A stretch of 64,000 nt of DNA, from assembly GCF_006716235.1 (NCBI RefSeq), contig NZ_VFOR01000001.1, positions 186,001 to 250,000 of the forward strand, written 5' to 3'. Of this stretch, positions 7,637-16,670 are shown in pieces. The stretch comes from Propioniferax innocua. Lineage in GTDB: Bacteria; Actinomycetota; Actinomycetes; Propionibacteriales; Propionibacteriaceae. The notes beneath the pieces are model-generated. The model was not told the origin of the DNA. It saw only the letters and a list, made by a program, of their open reading frames with translations, and ran no database searches. Each line of letters opens with the position of its first letter. Position 1 is the stretch's first letter. The translations under genes and the position numbers were made by a program.

Positions 7637-8339
7637 GCGAAGATCATCACGTTTCACAGGCTTCTTCACCGGAAAACCTCAGCGGAACTCCGGATCGGTC
7701 GTGGCGGTGCTCGGGCTCGGCCGCTTCGGAGCCGCTCTGGCCCTCGAACTCATGGAGGTCGGCGTGGAAGTGCTGGGCGTCGACAAGGATCCGGCCGTCA
7801 TTGATGAACTGTCGGGCCAGTTGACCCACACCGTCACCGCCGACACCACTGACGAACGCGTGCTGCAGCAGCTGGGTATCGACGAATCCGAGTGGGTCGT
7901 GGTGGGCATCGGAAGTGACATCGAAGCCTCGATCCTCACCGCCTCCCGGCTACTGAAATTCGGCGTGCACAGCATCTGGGCGAAAGCCATCTCCGAGCCG
8001 CACGCCGAGATCCTGAGCCAGATGGGTGTCAGGCATGTCATCTCACCCGAATCCGATATGGGGCGGCGTGTCGCCCACTTGATCCGGGGCCGCGTCAACG
8101 ACTACATGCGCATCGACGAAGATCTCACGATCGTGAGGATGCGGCCGACCTCCGGCATCGTGGGACGGCCCCTGAAAGACCTCGATCTGCGCGCCCGCTT
8201 CGGCGTCACCGTCATCGCACTGAAATGTCCCGGAGAAACATGGGCGATGACGCACGGCGAATCAATCGTGGCAAAGACCGATGAGATCCTCGTCGCCGGC
8301 ACACCAGGCGCCTTGGAGGCGCTGGGCGTCGATGGGTGA
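7629..8339 (+). CDS. TrkA/KtrA-type RCK regulatory subunit
   Basis: 236 residues. TrkA-N Rossmann fold with GLGRFG at 29-34 and the acidic end of strand 2 (VDKDP), then a TrkA-C domain from about residue 150 (IVRMRPTSGIVGRPLKDLDL...). It binds ATP/ADP or NAD(H) and gates the TrkH/KtrB channel. The TTG start overlaps the trkH stop, and AAGGGAAAGG lies eight bases upstream, inside trkH, so the two proteins are co-translated. Second and last gene of the operon. Confidence 0.85.
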   Translation: MVERRSSRFTGFFTGKPQRNSGSVVAVLGLGRFGAALALELMEVGVEVLGVDKDPAVIDELSGQLTHTVTADTTDERVLQQLGIDESEWVVVGIGSDIEASILTASRLLKFGVHSIWAKAISEPHAEILSQMGVRHVISPESDMGRRVAHLIRGRVNDYMRIDEDLTIVRMRPTSGIVGRPLKDLDLRARFGVTVIALKCPGETWAMTHGESIVAKTDEILVAGTPGALEALGVDG

Positions 8340-8353
8340 GAGCAGCAACCATT

Positions 8354-8359
8354 TAGACT
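8354..8359 (+). promoter_or_regulatory. -10 box, probable leaderless promoter of the C-S lyase gene
   Basis: TAGACT, then six bases, then the ATG at 8366. Confidence 0.45.
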
Positions 8360-8365
8360 TTCAGG

Positions 8366-9493
8366 ATGGCTGTCTTCGACCTGACCGAATCAGAGCTCCG
8401 TGATCGTCGGAGCATGAAATGGCGCCGCTACCCGGCGGATGTGCTGCCCATGTGGGTGGCCGAAATGGATTGTCGACCGGCGCCGGAGGTGGTTCGGGCG
8501 CTCGAAGGATTGTTGGCCGACGGGGACACCGGATACCCGGGGACAAGGATGTATCCAGAGGCGTTCGCGTCCTATGCCACCGACACCTGGGGATGGGACA
8601 TCGACGCCGATGAACAGATCGTCGGTCTGCCTGATGTGATGCACGGGATCGTGGAGATCCTCGACCACTTCACCGAGCCGGGATCCCCGGTGGTGGTGAA
8701 CCCTCCCGTGTACCCCTCGTTCTACGAGTACTTGGAGTGGGCCGGACGGCCAACGGTCGAAGCCCTGTTGACCCCCGAGGGGCGTCTGGACCTCGAAGCC
8801 GTCGAACGCGCCTACACCGGCGCATCCCGTCCGGCAGCACACTTGATCTGCAACCCCCACAACCCCCATGGCATGGTGCCGACCGCCGACGAACTCGCAG
8901 CCTTGGCAGATCTGGCCAACCGGCACGGCGTACTCGTCATCAGCGACGAGATCCATGCGCCCCTGATCTCCGCCCCGGCCAGGCATGCGCCGTGGCTGAC
9001 CGTTCCCGGGGGCGAGACGGGCATCGTGGTGACCTCGGCGTCGAAGGCATGGAACCTTGCCGGCCTGAAGGCGGCCCTTGCGATTGGGGGTGCAGACGTC
9101 GCAGCCAACCTGCGTCGGCTCCCAGCCCAGGTCACCGGTGGAGCGAGTCATGTGGGGATCGTCGCGCACACCGCAGCGCTCACCGATGCGCGTGAATGGA
9201 TCGATCAGGTCATGGTCGAGATCGAGCAGAATCGAGTGCTGTTGGCTTCGCTGCTCCGCGATCACCTCCCTGAGGTCTCGTTGGCTGCAGGCCCGGCGAC
9301 CTACCTGGGATGGCTCGACTGTCGCAGTCTCGGCCTCGACAACCCGTACGCCACCTTCCTTGAACGTGGACGTGTCGCATTCAACCCCGGGCCCGCCTTC
9401 GGCACCGGTGGTGAGGGCTTTGTACGGATGAACCTCGGCACCTCGCCGGAGATCATCACCGACGGTGTGCGGCGCATGGCTGCCAGCGTTTGA
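8366..9493 (+). CDS. PatB/MalY-type PLP-dependent C-S lyase (cystathionine beta-lyase)
   Basis: 375 residues, fold-type I aminotransferase. PatB/MalY signatures: LPMWVAEMDCRPAPEV, NPPVYPSFYEYLEW, CNPHNPHGMV, SDEIHAPLI, and the PLP lysine in TSASKAWNLAGLK (about residue 227). Members cleave cystathionine to homocysteine, pyruvate and ammonia in methionine synthesis, or act as cysteine desulfhydrases; the substrate here cannot be told. Monocistronic, 26 bases after trkA but with its own probable leaderless promoter. The stop codon lies within a tandem repeat that continues downstream. Confidence 0.85.
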   Translation: MAVFDLTESELRDRRSMKWRRYPADVLPMWVAEMDCRPAPEVVRALEGLLADGDTGYPGTRMYPEAFASYATDTWGWDIDADEQIVGLPDVMHGIVEILDHFTEPGSPVVVNPPVYPSFYEYLEWAGRPTVEALLTPEGRLDLEAVERAYTGASRPAAHLICNPHNPHGMVPTADELAALADLANRHGVLVISDEIHAPLISAPARHAPWLTVPGGETGIVVTSASKAWNLAGLKAALAIGGADVAANLRRLPAQVTGGASHVGIVAHTAALTDAREWIDQVMVEIEQNRVLLASLLRDHLPEVSLAAGPATYLGWLDCRSLGLDNPYATFLERGRVAFNPGPAFGTGGEGFVRMNLGTSPEIITDGVRRMAASV

Positions 9494-9554
9494 CGCAATC
9501 TGGCGGCCAGCGTCAGACGCAACCCGTCCCAGTGCGTCAGACGCAACCCGGCCA
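9484..9554. repeat. Three 22-25 bp repeats spanning the C-S lyase stop codon
   Basis: Units at 9484-9507, 9508-9529 and 9530-9554 share a core GCGTCAGACGCAACCCG (first copy degenerate). The stop codon (9491-9493) is inside the first copy. The core GCGTC-A-GACGC is itself an inverted repeat. Confidence 0.75.
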
Positions 9555-9598
9555 CAGCGCAGGGTCTTTTCGGAGTTCAGGCCTTCGCCGCACAGGTC

Positions 9599-9991
9599 TC
9601 AGCGGATGATCAGTTCGACCGATGCCTCTCCCCGCACCGGCAGGGTGTCGATGCCGATGAGACCCAGGAAGACAGTCGGGACGGTCTCGGTGACCTCGAC
9701 CTGCAGGGAACCGTCGTCGAGCGATACCGAACCTTCGACATCCTGCTGTGCCAAGAAGGCGCGTGCTGTGACCACGGGATCGCCATGCGTATGCCCGGAG
9801 CCGACACGCGCACCGGCCAGGGAATCCCCACCGGCGCGGACGGCTCCCTGCGCGATTCCATTCACACGCTGTTGGGCACGCGCCTGAGCCGTACCGTCCA
9901 CGACCAGGCCGGTCAGCACCACGATCGCAGGCAGCAGTGCGGCGACGAGAGTCGACGTCGCTCCCCCATGTTCTGATCGCGTGGCGTGCAC
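9599..9991 (-). CDS. TadE/TadG-like single-pass membrane protein
   Basis: 130 residues from a GTG at 9991; a longer frame runs upstream but overlaps the start region of the divergent DUF349 gene. The pattern of a short basic N-terminus, one helix (TSTLVAALLPAIVVLTGLVV) followed by DGTAQARAQQRVNGIAQGAVR and a beta-rich tail is typical of TadE-like pseudopilins, seen in actinobacteria both within and away from tad pilus clusters. No other tad gene is in the window. It would be a membrane-anchored, cell-surface protein of unknown function. Gene call itself is fairly safe; the family assignment is by pattern. Confidence 0.6.
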   Translation of the reverse strand: MHATRSEHGGATSTLVAALLPAIVVLTGLVVDGTAQARAQQRVNGIAQGAVRAGGDSLAGARVGSGHTHGDPVVTARAFLAQQDVEGSVSLDDGSLQVEVTETVPTVFLGLIGIDTLPVRGEASVELIIR

Positions 9992-10108
9992 GCCCCAGCC
10001 CTCTGACCGATGAAGATCCTTCACGAGGAACAGAATGCCGCAGCCAATCTCGGATGCGTAGGGGGGCCACACACTTGCGGGGTGGTCGAGATACGGCAAG
10101 ATGGGCAC

Positions 10109-11353
10109 ATGACTGAAACGCAGGGCCCGCACTCCTTCGGACGTGTGGATGATGATGGCACGGTCTATGTACGGACCGATGATGGTGAACGCAGCGTCGG
10201 GCAGGTTCCCGACGCCACAGCAGAGGAAGCGCTCGCGTTTTTCGTCCGCCGTTATGAATCCCTCGAAGTCGAGGTCGGTCTGTTGGAGACGCGCTTGAAA
10301 GCCGGCAACGTCTCTCCCGAAGAGACACGCAAGGCCGTCAAGCAACTGCGTGACTCGGTCAGCCAGGCCAATGCCGTGGGAGATCTTTCCGCTCTGCTGA
10401 AGCGCCTCGATGCTCTCTCACCTGTGATCGACGAGAAGGCCGAAGAGCGTCGCGCGCAGCGTGCCGCACAGAACCAGGAGACGCTCGCCGCCAAGGAAGC
10501 CATGGTGTCCGAGGCCGAGCGCATCTCGCAGGGTAACGACTGGCGCGGTGGTGTCAACCGATTCCGTCAGCTTCTGGAGCAGTGGAAGAAGCTTCCGCGC
10601 ATCGACAAGAAGACCGATGACGAGCTGTGGCACCGTTTCTCGTCGGCACGCACCCACTACACCAAGCGACGCAAGCACCAGTTCGCCGAGCAGGCCAAGA
10701 AGCGTGAAGGCGCCAAGGTCATCAAGGAACGCATCATCGCCGAGGCCGAACCCCTCGCCGAGTCCACCGATTGGGGTGGAACATCGGCAGCCTTCCGCGA
10801 CCTCATGCAGCAGTGGAAGGCCGCCGGACCCGCTCCACGTGAGGTCGACGAGAAACTGTGGCAGCGTTTCCGCGGTCTGCAGGACCAATTCTTCGATGCG
10901 CGCTCAAAGGCGCAGGCCGAACAGGATGAGGAGTTCCGCGGAAATCAGCAGGCCAAGGAGGCCTTGTTGGATGAAGCCGAGAAGACCGTCCTTCCCGTCA
11001 CCGACGTGCAGACGTCCAAGGCCGCCTTTCGGGACTTCCTGGAGAAGTTCAACGAGATCGGCAAGGTCCCCCGGGATGCGATGCGCGCGATTGACGGCCG
11101 GGTGAAGGCCCTGGAAAAGGCCGTGCGACAGGCGGAGGACGACGAGTGGCGTCGCACCGACCCCGAAGCACGTAAGCGGGCCAGCGACACAGCGAGCAAG
11201 ATCCAGAATCAGATCGATGAGCTCACCGTCAAGGCTGAGAAGGCCGAAGCCCGCGGTGACGCAAAGAAGGCCAAACAGCACCGCGACGCCATTGCCACCT
11301 ACCAGTCCTGGCTGGTGCAGGCGGAGAAGGCCGTGGAGGATTTCTCCGCCTGA
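10109..11353 (+). CDS. DUF349-domain coiled-coil protein
   Basis: 414 residues from the ATG at 10109. After an N-terminal beta-rich segment (FGRVDDDGTVYVRTDDGER) come three DUF349 helical repeats, each with the W..I/G...P..VD..LW.RF pattern, for example WKKLPRIDKKTDDELWHRF and WKAAGPAPREVDEKLWQRF, then a charged coiled coil. The family is cytosolic, common next to relA in actinobacteria, and has no settled biochemical role. Convergent with relA, sharing a terminator. A hexamer CAAGAT six bases before the ATG is a weak leaderless -10 candidate. The reading frame extends 33 codons further upstream without support. Confidence 0.8.
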   Translation: MTETQGPHSFGRVDDDGTVYVRTDDGERSVGQVPDATAEEALAFFVRRYESLEVEVGLLETRLKAGNVSPEETRKAVKQLRDSVSQANAVGDLSALLKRLDALSPVIDEKAEERRAQRAAQNQETLAAKEAMVSEAERISQGNDWRGGVNRFRQLLEQWKKLPRIDKKTDDELWHRFSSARTHYTKRRKHQFAEQAKKREGAKVIKERIIAEAEPLAESTDWGGTSAAFRDLMQQWKAAGPAPREVDEKLWQRFRGLQDQFFDARSKAQAEQDEEFRGNQQAKEALLDEAEKTVLPVTDVQTSKAAFRDFLEKFNEIGKVPRDAMRAIDGRVKALEKAVRQAEDDEWRRTDPEARKRASDTASKIQNQIDELTVKAEKAEARGDAKKAKQHRDAIATYQSWLVQAEKAVEDFSA

Positions 11354-11370
11354 CCCGGGCTCGCCGGGTC
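11352..11370. terminator. Shared hairpin between DUF349 gene and relA
   Basis: GACCCGG / CCGGGTC with a five-base loop, overlapping both gene ends. No T-run. Confidence 0.5.
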
Positions 11371-13681
11371 ACTGCGTCACGCGATACACCTCGTAGATGC
11401 CCGGCACCTGCCGGATGGTGCGCAACAATGCGTCCAGATGGGTGGGGTCGGGCGTCTCGAAGGTGATCTTCGCCTTGAATATCCGGTCGCGTGATGTCGA
11501 GATCGTCGCCGACAGGATGTTCACGTGGAAATCCGCGACCGAGCGGGTGATCTCCGACAACAACCCATGTCGGTCCAAGCCCTCGATCTGCACGGCCACC
11601 AGGAATGAGCTCTCAGCCGTGGGTGCCCAGGACACATCGACCATGCGTTCGGGGTGAGCCATCAAGTTGGTCGCATTGGTGCAATCACGCCGGTGCACCG
11701 AGACACCTGCACCACGCGTCACGAACCCGATGATCTCATCCCCGGGCACAGGCGTGCAGCACTTGGCGAGTTTCACCCACAGGTCGGTGTCGCCGTGCAC
11801 CGCGACACCCGGTTCGTTGACAGAGGTCAGTCGGGCCGTGGCGGAGGCGTCTTCAGAAGTGTGGTCGATGACTGCTTCAGGGCCGCCCTCGAACCCGATG
11901 AGACGCTGAACCACGGCCTGTGCGCTGACGCCGCCCTCCCCCACGGCGGCGTACAGACCGTCCACGCCGTGGACGCGGAAATGGTTGGCCAAAGCGGTCA
12001 GGTGCTCGACGGTGAGGAATTTCTGCACCCCGAGCCCGCTGCGTCGCAGCTGCTTGGCCAGAGCGTTCTTGCCGGCCTCGATCGCTTCTTCACGACGTTC
12101 CTTGGTGAAGTAATGCTTGATCTTGCTGCGAGCCCGTGGGCTGGCCACGAACTCGAGCCAGTCGCGGCTCGGCCCGGCACTTTCAGCCTTGGAGGTCAGG
12201 ACGTCGACCATGTCGCCGTTGTTGAGCTTCGACTCGAGCGGCACAAGACGCCCATTGACCCTCGCTCCGATGCAGGAATGCCCCACTTCGGTGTGGATCG
12301 CGTAGGCGAAATCCACGGGGGTGGATCCCTCGGGGAGGCTCATCACATCGCCGCGAGGAGTGTAGACGTACACCTCACCGGTGTTGATCTCGAATCGGAG
12401 GGAATCGAGGAACTCGTCGGGGTCGCTGGTCTCCTTCTGCCATTCAGTCAGTGACCGCACCCAGTTCAGGCTGCTTCCGTCAGCGTTGACCGGCAGATTC
12501 GACGCAGGGCCCCCGCGCTGGGCCTCCTTGTACTTCCAGTGTGCGGCAACGCCGTATTCGGCACGCCGGTGCATCTCATGGGTGCGGATCTGCAACTCGA
12601 CCGGCTTGCCCTGCGGCCCCAGCACAGTGGTGTGCAATGACTGGTACATGTTGAACTTGGGCATTGCGATGTAATCCTTGAACCGCCCCGGCAGAGGATT
12701 CCACCGCACATGCATCACACCCAGAGCCGCGTAGCAGTCTCGAGGGGTGTCCACAAGAATGCGCAACGCCACCAGATCGTAGATATCGGAGAAGTCGCGT
12801 CCACGTACCACCATCTTCTGGTAGATGGAGTAGTAGTGCTTGGGGCGTCCCTGTACCGTGGCGCGGATCTTCGCGGTCCTGAGGTCGGCCTCCACCTGCT
12901 CGGTCACATTGCGCAGGAAGGCCTCCCGTGAAGGAGCCCGGTCGGCGACCAGGTGCACGATCTCGTCGTAGACCTTCGGATGCAGGATGGCGAATGCAAG
13001 GTCCTCCAGCTCCCACTTCACCGCGTTCATGCCGAGGCGGTGCGCCAACGGGGCGAAGATGTTGATGGTCTCCTTCGCGATCCGCACCTGTTTGTCTGGA
13101 CGCAGATAGTGCAGCGTCCGCATATTGTGCAAGCGGTCGGCGAGCTTGATGACCAGGACGCGGATGTCCTGACTCATTGCGATGACCATCTTGCGGATCG
13201 TCTCGGCCTGCGCGGCCGAGCCATACTGCACCTTGTCGAGCTTGGTGACGCCATCGACCATGGCCGCCACTTCATCACCGAAATCTGCCCCGAGCTGTTG
13301 GAGCGTGTAGCTCGTGTCCTCCACCGTGTCGTGCAGTAGCGCCGCACACAGCGTCGGCTCGGTCATACCGAGTTCTGCCAGGATCGTGGTCACCGCCAGA
13401 GGATGAGTGATGTACGGGTCGCCACTCTTGCGGGTCTGCCCCCGGTGATAGTGCTCGGCTGTGCGATAAGCACGTTCGATCAGTGCGGTGTCGGCCTTGG
13501 GGTGGTTGTGTCGCACGACTTTGAACAACGGCTCGAGCACAGCCATCTGCGGCTGACGGGAACCCAGCCGCGCCAGACGGTGCCGCATGGACAGGCGAGG
13601 CTGCTCAGGTCCAGTGGAGAATCTGTCGGGCAGCACACCGGAGGTCATGGCATTGGCCTGCTCAGCGGACTTCTCGTTCAC
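11369..13681 (-). CDS. relA: RelA/SpoT bifunctional (p)ppGpp synthetase/hydrolase
   Basis: 770 residues. Domain order: HD hydrolase with [10 protein letters not shown] (about 115-124) and [12 protein letters not shown], synthetase with [17 protein letters not shown] and [13 protein letters not shown] domain ([26 protein letters not shown]), a zinc-finger-like [12 protein letters not shown] segment and a C-terminal ACT domain. It makes and degrades (p)ppGpp and so controls the stringent response. The complete HD motif indicates an intact hydrolase. The GTG at 13681 is preferred: AGGAGG lies five bases upstream, whereas the GTG at 13687 overlaps it. End of the run ruvC...apt-kch-relA but separated by a repeat-bearing spacer. 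Confidence 0.93.
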   Translation of the reverse strand: MNEKSAEQANAMTSGVLPDRFSTGPEQPRLSMRHRLARLGSRQPQMAVLEPLFKVVRHNHPKADTALIERAYRTAEHYHRGQTRKSGDPYITHPLAVTTILAELGMTEPTLCAALLHDTVEDTSYTLQQLGADFGDEVAAMVDGVTKLDKVQYGSAAQAETIRKMVIAMSQDIRVLVIKLADRLHNMRTLHYLRPDKQVRIAKETINIFAPLAHRLGMNAVKWELEDLAFAILHPKVYDEIVHLVADRAPSREAFLRNVTEQVEADLRTAKIRATVQGRPKHYYSIYQKMVVRGRDFSDIYDLVALRILVDTPRDCYAALGVMHVRWNPLPGRFKDYIAMPKFNMYQSLHTTVLGPQGKPVELQIRTHEMHRRAEYGVAAHWKYKEAQRGGPASNLPVNADGSSLNWVRSLTEWQKETSDPDEFLDSLRFEINTGEVYVYTPRGDVMSLPEGSTPVDFAYAIHTEVGHSCIGARVNGRLVPLESKLNNGDMVDVLTSKAESAGPSRDWLEFVASPRARSKIKHYFTKERREEAIEAGKNALAKQLRRSGLGVQKFLTVEHLTALANHFRVHGVDGLYAAVGEGGVSAQAVVQRLIGFEGGPEAVIDHTSEDASATARLTSVNEPGVAVHGDTDLWVKLAKCCTPVPGDEIIGFVTRGAGVSVHRRDCTNATNLMAHPERMVDVSWAPTAESSFLVAVQIEGLDRHGLLSEITRSVADFHVNILSATISTSRDRIFKAKITFETPDPTHLDALLRTIRQVPGIYEVYRVTQ

Positions 13682-13829
13682 ACGCACCTCCTAGCCCCCA
13701 TGAGCCGATGGATTCATGTGCGTCTCTGGCTCACATGAACACCACAACCGATCGCACCCCTGTGGCACCTGTTCGGCTCCATCGCGGATCTGCTCGGCAT
13801 CAGTCAACTCTACCGTGGCTCTCGCCATG

Positions 13830-13907
13830 CATCCGTGAGGCATCGGGTGAGTGTGCACCCGTGAGGCACCCGGTGAGTGTGCACCCGTGAGGCACCCGGT
13901 GAATGCT
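13830..13907. repeat. Three 26-bp tandem repeats at the 3' end of the potassium channel gene
   Basis: Units at 13830-13855, 13856-13881 and 13882-13907, core CACCCGTGAGGCACCCGGTGA, two nearly identical and one diverged. They end two bases before the channel stop codon. Confidence 0.85.
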
Positions 13908-13909
13908 CG

Positions 13910-14983
13910 TCAGTCGCGTTCGGAGCGCTCCTTTTCCGCACGTGCCTCCGACTTGCGGATCACCACCACATTGTCACCGGTCTGGAGAGTGTCGACGCTC
14001 TGGTCGTAGAAGCGGCGCATGGTCTTGTTGCGTACCACGGCCACGACACGTTCACCGCGGATGTCGGCCGGGCTGTTGCCCACCTCATTGGCGGTCACCT
14101 GACGCTCGGCCACCTCCAGCCCCACTCCGGAGGAAAGGATGTCCTCTATGGCCGCCCCGATGTTGGGGCTCACCGCTGACAGGCCCAGCAATCTGCCGAC
14201 GGCGTCGGATGAGGTGACGACCGCATCGGCGCCGGACTGACGCAACAGGGACACGTTCTCGCCCTCACGTCCACCGACCACGATGTGGGCGCTTGGATTG
14301 AGCTGGCGTACCGTCAGCGTCACCAAGATCGCCGAGTCGTCACGGTCCAGGGTCACGATCACTTCGCGGGCTTTCGAGATCTCCGCACGACGCAGCACTT
14401 CGCGGCGTGTCGCATCGCCATGGATGGCCGCGACACCGGTGAGGTTCGCCTCGTCCACCGATGCCGGACGATTGTCGATGACGACCATCCGGTTGAGGTC
14501 ATGCCCTTGCTGATGCAATGTGTTGACAGCGCTGCGCCCCTTGACGCCGTATCCCACGATGACCACATGGTTCCGCATCCGCTTCCTCCATCGTCGATCG
14601 ATCAGAACTCGCCGGACCTCGTTCGAGAGGACCTCCAGCGTGGTGCCGACCAACAGCACCAGGAAGGCAATACGCATCGGCGTGATGACCAGCGCATTGA
14701 TGAGCCGGGCCCCGGGGGTCACCGGGGTGATATCGCCATAACCTGTGGTGCTGGCCGTCACCGTGGCGTAGTAGAGAGCGTCGACGAAGGTGAGTCCGTC
14801 GCCACCGGAATCGGAGTAGGCATCACGGTCGAACCACACCAACAAGGTGATGACCAACAAGATGGCCAATCCGATGAGAGCCCGGACGAGCAGCTCCCGT
14901 CCGGGGCGTCGACCTCCGTGCGGCAGCGACACCACGGCTTCGGTGCCCGCTGACCGCTGAGTGAACTGCGGGATGAAATTCAT
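13910..14983 (-). CDS. Two-TM potassium channel with RCK domain
   Basis: 357 residues. Helix at about 33-50, pore region with the K+ filter TTGYGD at 79-84, second helix at about 97-117 (MRIAFLVLLVGTTLEVL), then a TrkA-N/RCK domain starting VVIVGYGVKGRSAV and a TrkA-C domain. Architecture matches MthK-type channels gated by cytosolic ligands. The ATG overlaps the apt stop (ATGA), so it is translated with apt. Adenine salvage and a K+ channel have no obvious functional link; the pairing is positional. Confidence 0.9.
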   Translation of the reverse strand: MNFIPQFTQRSAGTEAVVSLPHGGRRPGRELLVRALIGLAILLVITLLVWFDRDAYSDSGGDGLTFVDALYYATVTASTTGYGDITPVTPGARLINALVITPMRIAFLVLLVGTTLEVLSNEVRRVLIDRRWRKRMRNHVVIVGYGVKGRSAVNTLHQQGHDLNRMVVIDNRPASVDEANLTGVAAIHGDATRREVLRRAEISKAREVIVTLDRDDSAILVTLTVRQLNPSAHIVVGGREGENVSLLRQSGADAVVTSSDAVGRLLGLSAVSPNIGAAIEDILSSGVGLEVAERQVTANEVGNSPADIRGERVVAVVRNKTMRRFYDQSVDTLQTGDNVVVIRKSEARAEKERSERD

Positions 14984-15489
14984 GCGCGGATCGCAGTCCG
15001 TACGTCGATACCGCGCTCCTCCAACGCTGCACGGCCATCCAGAGCGGTGAGTTCCAAGAACAGCAAAGCGCCGGCGACGGAGGCGTCGGCGTCCTCAACC
15101 AGGTCTGCTGCGCCCATCAACGTCCCACCAGTGGCCAGGACATCATCGACGATCAGTACCCGTGCACCGGCCGGGATCTGGCCGGTGTGCACGGCCAACT
15201 CGTCCTCGCCATACTCCAGAGTCACAGGCCGACGCAGAACCGGGCCGGGGAGTTTCGCGGGCTTACGCATGGCGACGAAGCCACACCCCAGGGCCAGTGC
15301 GATGCTGGGCGCGAACCAGAAGCCACGTGACTCCACGCCAGCCACCATGTCGATGCCCTCGGGAGCCAACGTGACCATCGTGTCGATCGCATCCCGAAGG
15401 CCAGCGGGGTCGGCCAGAACAGGGGTCAGGTCCTTGAACACGACCCCCGGCGTGGGGAAATCGTGGATGTCGCGGATCAGAGATTCCAC
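14980..15489 (-). CDS. apt: Adenine phosphoribosyltransferase
   Basis: 169 residues from a GTG at 15489, four bases after the secF stop; the longer open frame runs inside secF and is not needed. The PRPP loop VLIVDDVLATGGT, the flexible-loop KLPGPVLRR region and the N-terminal FPTPGVVFKDLTPVL are diagnostic. It converts adenine and PRPP to AMP. The secDF-apt-relA order is a standard actinobacterial arrangement linking purine salvage to the (p)ppGpp gene. Confidence 0.93.
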   Translation of the reverse strand: MESLIRDIHDFPTPGVVFKDLTPVLADPAGLRDAIDTMVTLAPEGIDMVAGVESRGFWFAPSIALALGCGFVAMRKPAKLPGPVLRRPVTLEYGEDELAVHTGQIPAGARVLIVDDVLATGGTLMGAADLVEDADASVAGALLFLELTALDGRAALEERGIDVRTAIRA

Positions 15490-15493
15490 GTCG

Positions 15494-16669
15494 TCACCGC
15501 TTCCGTTTGCTGCGGGGCCGATGGCGCGGCTGCTTGCGCTGCTCCGTGTCGGTCGAGGCCGCGTCCTGGCGGTCCGTTGATGCGTCGTCGGCGGGCCCCT
15601 CATCCATGTCCTCGTCGGCGGTGGTCGGCGTCAGACGCAACGCCGTCCCTTCCTCATCGAATGCCACAGCGACCTTCTCACGCTTCTTGGCGTTCTCCGG
15701 CTTCGCGTCATCGTCGGATTCGATCGCAGTGACGTGAGAGCTCTCGTTCCTGCGCAGATCCACCAGCATGGGAGTTGCGAGGAACAGTGACGAGTAGGCA
15801 CCGGCGATCATACCGATCAGGAGCACAAGCCCGAGATCCTTGAGCGGCCCGGGAAGCCCGATGAACAGCAGCGCCGCCACCGGAAGCACACCGGTGAGAG
15901 TGGTGTTGATCGAGCGGACGATCACCTGGTTGATCGAGAGATTCGCCCGCTCCGCGTACTCCGGAGATCCGGGAGCCAGATCCTTGGTGTTCTCCCTGAC
16001 CTTGTCATAGACCACCACCGTGTCATACAGGGAGTAGCCGAGGATCGTGAGCAGCCCGATGACGCTGGCGGGAGTGACGGTGAAACCGATCAGGGCATAC
16101 AACCCCACGGTGATGATCACGTCGTGGAAGAGCGCGAGGATGGCTGCCAGCGACATCTTCCAGTTGCGGAAGTAGATGGCGATGAGCAGTGCCACCAGAG
16201 CCAGGAACACCACCAGGGCGATGAGGGCCTGCTTGGCCACCTGACCACCCCAGGTGGGTCCGATGATGCTGTTCGCGACGTCCTTCGGGTTCGCCTGTAC
16301 GGTTTCGGCGACCACGGCGCGGACCTTGGGAACCTCGGTCTCCTGATCCAGAGGACGCGTCTGCACCCGGACGGTGTCCTCGCCGATCGTGGTGATGGTG
16401 CTGTCCTCGAGGTCGGGTACACCGGAATTGCCGAGTGCCTCGCGGACCTCGTCGACAGTCTGCGCCGTCACCTTCGCCGGTGCTTGGAATTCGGCACCGC
16501 CACGGAACTCGATGCCAAGTTCCAGGCCGCGCAACAGCAGAGCCGCTGCGGCGACGATCAAAATGATCACTGACGCGATGTAGTACCCCTTGCGACGCCC
16601 GACGAAGTCGTAGGAGAACCGACCGGTCAGCAGGCGTCGCCCAAGCGACGTCTCCGAGTGCGTAGCCAT
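15494..16669 (-). CDS. secF: Protein translocase subunit SecF
   Basis: 391 residues from the ATG at 16669, which has GGAGG six bases upstream inside the end of secD; a longer frame is not supported. Six helices, the GLELGIEFRGGAEFQ motif after TM1 and the conserved YDTVVVYDKVREN motif in TM4-5. The C-terminal 60 residues are acidic then very basic (RKQPRHRPRSKRKR) and cytosolic. With SecD it uses the proton motive force to pull secreted proteins out of the SecYEG channel. Confidence 0.93.
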   Translation of the reverse strand: MATHSETSLGRRLLTGRFSYDFVGRRKGYYIASVIILIVAAAALLLRGLELGIEFRGGAEFQAPAKVTAQTVDEVREALGNSGVPDLEDSTITTIGEDTVRVQTRPLDQETEVPKVRAVVAETVQANPKDVANSIIGPTWGGQVAKQALIALVVFLALVALLIAIYFRNWKMSLAAILALFHDVIITVGLYALIGFTVTPASVIGLLTILGYSLYDTVVVYDKVRENTKDLAPGSPEYAERANLSINQVIVRSINTTLTGVLPVAALLFIGLPGPLKDLGLVLLIGMIAGAYSSLFLATPMLVDLRRNESSHVTAIESDDDAKPENAKKREKVAVAFDEEGTALRLTPTTADEDMDEGPADDASTDRQDAASTDTEQRKQPRHRPRSKRKR

Positions 16670-16670
16670 C

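Noticed and set aside
9537-10328. 263-residue minus-strand frame over the TadE-like gene
   Set aside because: Arg/Pro/Gly-rich out-of-frame shadow of the TadE-like gene.
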